Below are positions 61,001-64,000 of a stretch of DNA of 64,000 nt, piece after piece. The position numbers were made by a program, and so were the translations under genes. A model generated the notes under the pieces. The model ran no database searches. It was not told the origin of the DNA and saw only the letters and a program-made list of their open reading frames with translations. The stretch lies in the NCBI GenBank assembly GCA_034509925.1, contig CM067536.1, positions 9,485,001-9,549,000 on the forward strand, written 5' to 3'. This DNA is from Hirudinaria manillensis (lineage: Eukaryota > Annelida > Clitellata > Hirudinida > Hirudinidae). Each line of letters opens with the position of its first letter. The first letter of the stretch is position 1.

Positions 61001-64000
61001 TACATGGGGATTTTAGTATGGAGGGGACCATTATTTATTTTGTTGGAAATGCTGAGTTTGTGCTGATGAGTCTTCCCTTCAAGGATCAACTAATACTATA
61101 AGCTACATTATTTAAATGTAAAAAAACCTCACGTTTGTGTTGAGACCATTGGAAGTTGAAGCTTCCAAAATTTCTAAATTTCTGAGATGACTCATGTTCC
61201 AGTTCTAAAAATGGAATGTTGGAGAAGTGTTAAGCAAAAGCCAAGTCTCAGGCAGGGATATTTGGTAGCTAAAATTTACTGACCTTATCCTAACCCTGTC
61301 CTATGTCCTGTTTCTGGAAACTTATGGAAAAGTGATAAATCTCAGAATTTCTCCAGACCTCCAGAATTGAATTAAGCTTTGCATTTGAATTTGTGAATCT
61401 CTATTTTTAAGTTAAAATCAAATTGTCTTACGGTCTTCTAAATGAAATTTGTTTGACCACAAGTGTGCTATTGTACTGAATTCTTTCACATAATGAATTC
61501 GTATTCACTTTATTCAATAAGTCTCAAAACTTATTTATTATTTTAATTCAATTGTCTTAGGCCAATACTGTTTGTGGGTCCTACTGGAACGGGCAAATCA
61601 ATGTACGTGTGTCACAAATTGATGACGGAATCCAAGACGGGCTTCGTAGCTCCTGCCTTTATCAACTTTTCGGCTCGGTCGACTGCAAATCAAATACAGG
61701 TACTTTGATGTCTCTATTAGTAAACATGATTGCAAGCTGAAATTGTTAGTTAATTTTATCAATTTATGTGATTTTTAGTGAAATTTTGCTCTCAGAATAA
61801 GCTGTAAGAATTTTGGTTGATTGAATGATTCATTTGTTGAAGGACTTGATACTTTCAAAGTTGGAGAAAAAGAGGAAGGGTTATTATGGTGCCCCAATCA
61901 ACAAGAAATGTGTTATCTTCATTGATGACTTCAACTTGCCCCTACAAGAGAAATATGGTGCTCAGCCTCCCCTGGAGCTCCTTCGATTCAAGTTTGATCA
62001 AGGATATTGGTTGGTGGTTCTTAGCACTTTGAGCTAAACTTTGTAAATAATAAATTAGGGAATTGCTTTATTCTTTACAAAAAAAAATCTACATAATCAT
62101 GTCTTGTAGTTTACTGAAAGCTAAACTTAAAAATCAGGTATGATCTAAAGGACACCAGTGTCTTGCACCTTCAGGATCTCCAGTTCGTGGGAGCCATGGT
62201 GCCCAGGGATGGAATGCGAGCGCCTAATCCTCGCCTTTTGAGACATTTCCACATGATTTCCATCAATCCGTTCTCTGATGATACCATGATTCTCATCTTT
62301 TCCACATTAATTTCAAATTTCTTTGAGGTTTAAGTTTTTCAAAATTTTAAAATTTATTTTATTGATAATTATTGCTTAGAAAGTTACAATATTTGTGTTT
62401 GAAAATTTATCACAAAAAGGTTGGCTTACAATCATTGCATTATTTATTTACTTGTATTTATTTATTTATTTATTAATTAATTTCCTGGATGAAAATGTTA
62501 ATCATTTTTCAGAAATCACTTGTTATTAATTATTATGAATTTTGTTTTGATTCTTCAGAATGAGCCTGACCTTGGTTTGAAAATGATCTTAGCCACAAAG
62601 GAGGTTTACAAAAGCTCCATTGCTCGCCTGAGACCCACGCCAAGCAAGTCTCATTACCTTTTAAACCTGAGAGACTTTAGCAGAGTCGTCAACGGGCTTT
62701 TACTCGTTCCGAGGGAGAAGTGCTCGAATCGGTCCTCGATGATCAGGCGTGTTGATTAATAAAATTAATTCGTTTATATTTTATGCGGAAAGGTCTCGGT
62801 TATTTTTCGGTTCCAGGCCGGGTCGAGTGCCTTATTCTTCTCGTTCGTTTTAAAAGGCTGTGGGCACACGAGGCCACGAGGGTTTTTTCGGACAGGCTCG
62901 TCGAGGAGGAGGAGCTAGAATGGTTTACGAGGTAAACAAAAGATAATTGACGGGTAAGATTATTGACCTTTGTCGTTTATTCGTAGACTCGTTGTCGAGG
63001 TCATGCAAACAACATTTGGGGAAAATTTTTCCTTGGCAAAGGCTGGACAAATTCCATTTGAGGTTCGTTTGCGGTTGCTCCGACACCCGATTATATCGCT
63101 AAACTAATTTTAGATACTTAAATTATTTTGCCTTTTAATATTTTTAGATTATTGCCATTAATATGAGTTTAAATGCTTCATTGATATGTCTTTGATTCTG
63201 TAGGAAGAGATGAGAAATCTCATGTTTGGCAAGCACATCAATCTGGAGAAAGAAGTGGATGAAAGGGTTTATGAGGAGATAACTGATTTGTTGGAACTGC
63301 AAAGAGTTGTTGAGCAATGTTTGGAAGAGTACAACTCTGTGAACAAAATGAAAATGAATCTTGTTATATTCAAGCAAGAATATGTTTTTTCATGTTGTTG
63401 ATTGGTGAATGTTTATCAATATGTGATTAACTTTACAAATGCAAAATATTTGTTTTGAAAAATGTTGAATGATGATCATGTCCTGAGAAAAGTAGGACTT
63501 GTGGTGATATTCCACACTAAAAAAAGTTTTATGTGCTTTATGAGGCTAACATGTAAGCCATATAATAAAATAATAAATCTGGCTTTTCATCTAGGTATGT
63601 CTTGGAGCACCTTTCTAGGATTGCTAGAGTCTTGTTGATGCCAGGGGGCAATGCCCTCCTGGTCGGTGTCGGAGGAAGCGGTCGACAATCCATCACCCGA
63701 TTGGCCGCATATATTTCAAACGTGTCCGTTCTTCAGCCCGAAGTGTCGAAGAGTTATGGGGTCAATGAATGGCACGAGGATATTAAGGTATATGAATGCA
63801 TCCAATGTGGGATCAAACTTAAGGATCAAAATGGAACATAAGTATATGTTTACTTTGAATTGGTGGGTGCAATGTAGTTCAGATGATTGCAAATTAATAA
63901 GCAATGCATCATATTCACAACCTGGCTTGCATTAATGCATAATGCCTCTGGGAGGCTGCAGTGTACAAAAGTATCCAAGCATCCCTCGATGTTGGCGTTT
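48116..64000 (+). CDS. Axonemal inner-arm dynein heavy chain, DNAH3/7/12 group (N-terminus to AAA4; runs off right edge)
   Basis: Forty-one exons can be spliced in one frame from the ATG at 48116 to 63787; the chain then leaves the window. The first exon reads [14 protein letters not shown] and the third [15 protein letters not shown], resembling the short N-termini of single-headed inner-arm heavy chains (DNAH3, 7, 12). Heavy chains of this group have about 4,000 residues; roughly 60% is visible. The protein is the ATP-driven motor of axonemal inner arms, which moves doublet microtubules. Tail, linker and AAA1-AAA4 are described in separate entries. Four introns begin with GC instead of GT. 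I cannot decide among DNAH3, 7 and 12 by eye, so I give no symbol. Confidence 0.95.
55135..56546 (+). CDS. Dynein linker exons (20-23)
   Basis: Exons 55135-55297, 55566-55685, 55837-56007, 56281-56546. Linker hallmarks: [57 protein letters not shown] and YGYEYLGN. A short acidic insert ([11 protein letters not shown]) follows the RYYW motif and looks longer than in the vertebrate proteins I remember. The linker swings across the AAA ring in the power stroke. Confidence 0.9.
56618..58680 (+). CDS. Dynein AAA1 exons (24-27)
   Basis: Exons 56618-56813, 57058-57150, 57213-57605, 58451-58680. AAA1, the main ATPase site, looks intact: Walker [49 protein letters not shown] (Walker B) and sensor region [16 protein letters not shown]. 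The last exon has [20 protein letters not shown], leading into AAA2. Confidence 0.95.
58063..58113. repeat. (AAT)n microsatellite with GC-rich flank
   Basis: An interrupted AAT run in a dynein intron. It is followed to about 58215 by sequence more GC-rich than its surroundings (AAAGTGCCGCACTTTACCCG onward). The joining of AAT repeat and GC-rich block resembles the tail of a reverse-oriented SINE, but no second copy was seen in the window. Confidence 0.7.
58946..60201 (+). CDS. Dynein AAA2 exons (28-31)
   Basis: Exons 58946-59129, 59268-59492, 59598-59780, 60073-60201. Walker A is GEPLGGKS. Then come [47 protein letters not shown] (Walker B region) and [15 protein letters not shown] across an exon join. 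AAA2 binds nucleotide without fast hydrolysis in known dyneins. Confidence 0.93.
60497..63062 (+). CDS. Dynein AAA3 exons (32-39)
   Basis: Exons 60497-60694, 60819-60958, 61561-61699, 61843-62009, 62138-62327, 62559-62746, 62857-62931, 62987-63062. Walker A is GPTGTGKS, with [14 protein letters not shown] after it and Walker [23 protein letters not shown] is conserved. The usual GPPGGGRNxxTPRxxRH loop reads [19 protein letters not shown], so the glycine-rich part has changed. [12 protein letters not shown] is present. Two introns here (60959-61560, 62747-62856) need GC donors to keep frame. Confidence 0.9.
63204..63787 (+). CDS. Dynein AAA3/AAA4 junction exons (40-41)
   Basis: Exons 63204-63373 and 63595-63787. 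They encode [35 protein letters not shown] and the AAA4 P-loop [16 protein letters not shown], followed by [15 protein letters not shown]. The rest of AAA4, the stalk and AAA5-6 lie beyond the window. Confidence 0.93.

Noticed and set aside
63788-64000. Open frames at the right edge
   Set aside because: They lie in the intron after dynein exon 41; the frames overlap the exon in the wrong phase.

Overview
The window is AT-rich animal DNA, about two thirds A+T by eye. Genes are split by many short introns of roughly 60-1,300 bp, with GT/GC...AG borders. The gene set points to a bilaterian with motile cilia: an axonemal dynein heavy chain and LRRC9. It also looks protostome: a sex-peptide/myoinhibitory-peptide type GPCR, plus secreted proteins that look like the DUF7042-DUF7045 families. 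The window contains GGGTTAGGGTTAGGG, and short TTAGGG-like runs recur elsewhere. I cannot name the phylum; a spiralian or a similar intron-rich invertebrate is my best guess. All gene models were spliced by hand from reading frame, splice sites and phase, with no transcript data.

Layout. (1) 1-11.4 kb, minus strand: two tandem paralogues of a cysteine-rich secreted protein. Copy A starts at 3632 and runs off the left edge. Copy B runs from about 11.4 kb to 5476. Their exon lengths and phases match, and one 177-bp stretch is identical between them. (2) 11.4-22.5 kb: a gene-poor stretch with simple repeats and one copy of a short dispersed repeat. (3) 22.5-24.5 kb, plus: a two-exon GPCR of the sex peptide receptor family, with a second copy of the dispersed repeat in its intron. 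(4) 25.3-27.2 kb, minus: a four-and-a-half-LIM (FHL) protein. (5) 28.7-30.6 kb, minus: anamorsin (CIAPIN1). (6) 31.2-33.1 kb, plus: a FAM43-type PTB-domain protein, divergent from CIAPIN1. (7) 33.6-43.7 kb, minus: LRRC9. (8) 43.9-47.5 kb, plus: TBC1D25, starting 265 bp from LRRC9 head to head. (9) 48.1 kb to the right edge, plus: an inner-arm axonemal dynein heavy chain of the DNAH3/7/12 group, visible from its N-terminus to AAA4.

Links between genes. LRRC9 and the dynein flank TBC1D25, and each has a plausible RFX X-box just upstream of its start. The dynein gene appears to use four GC-AG introns out of 40 seen. The best candidates for something undescribed are the duplicated DUF704x-like gene pair with its exon-restricted identity, and the GC-AG cluster in the dynein. 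I saw no CRISPR array, tRNA, rRNA or complete transposon.
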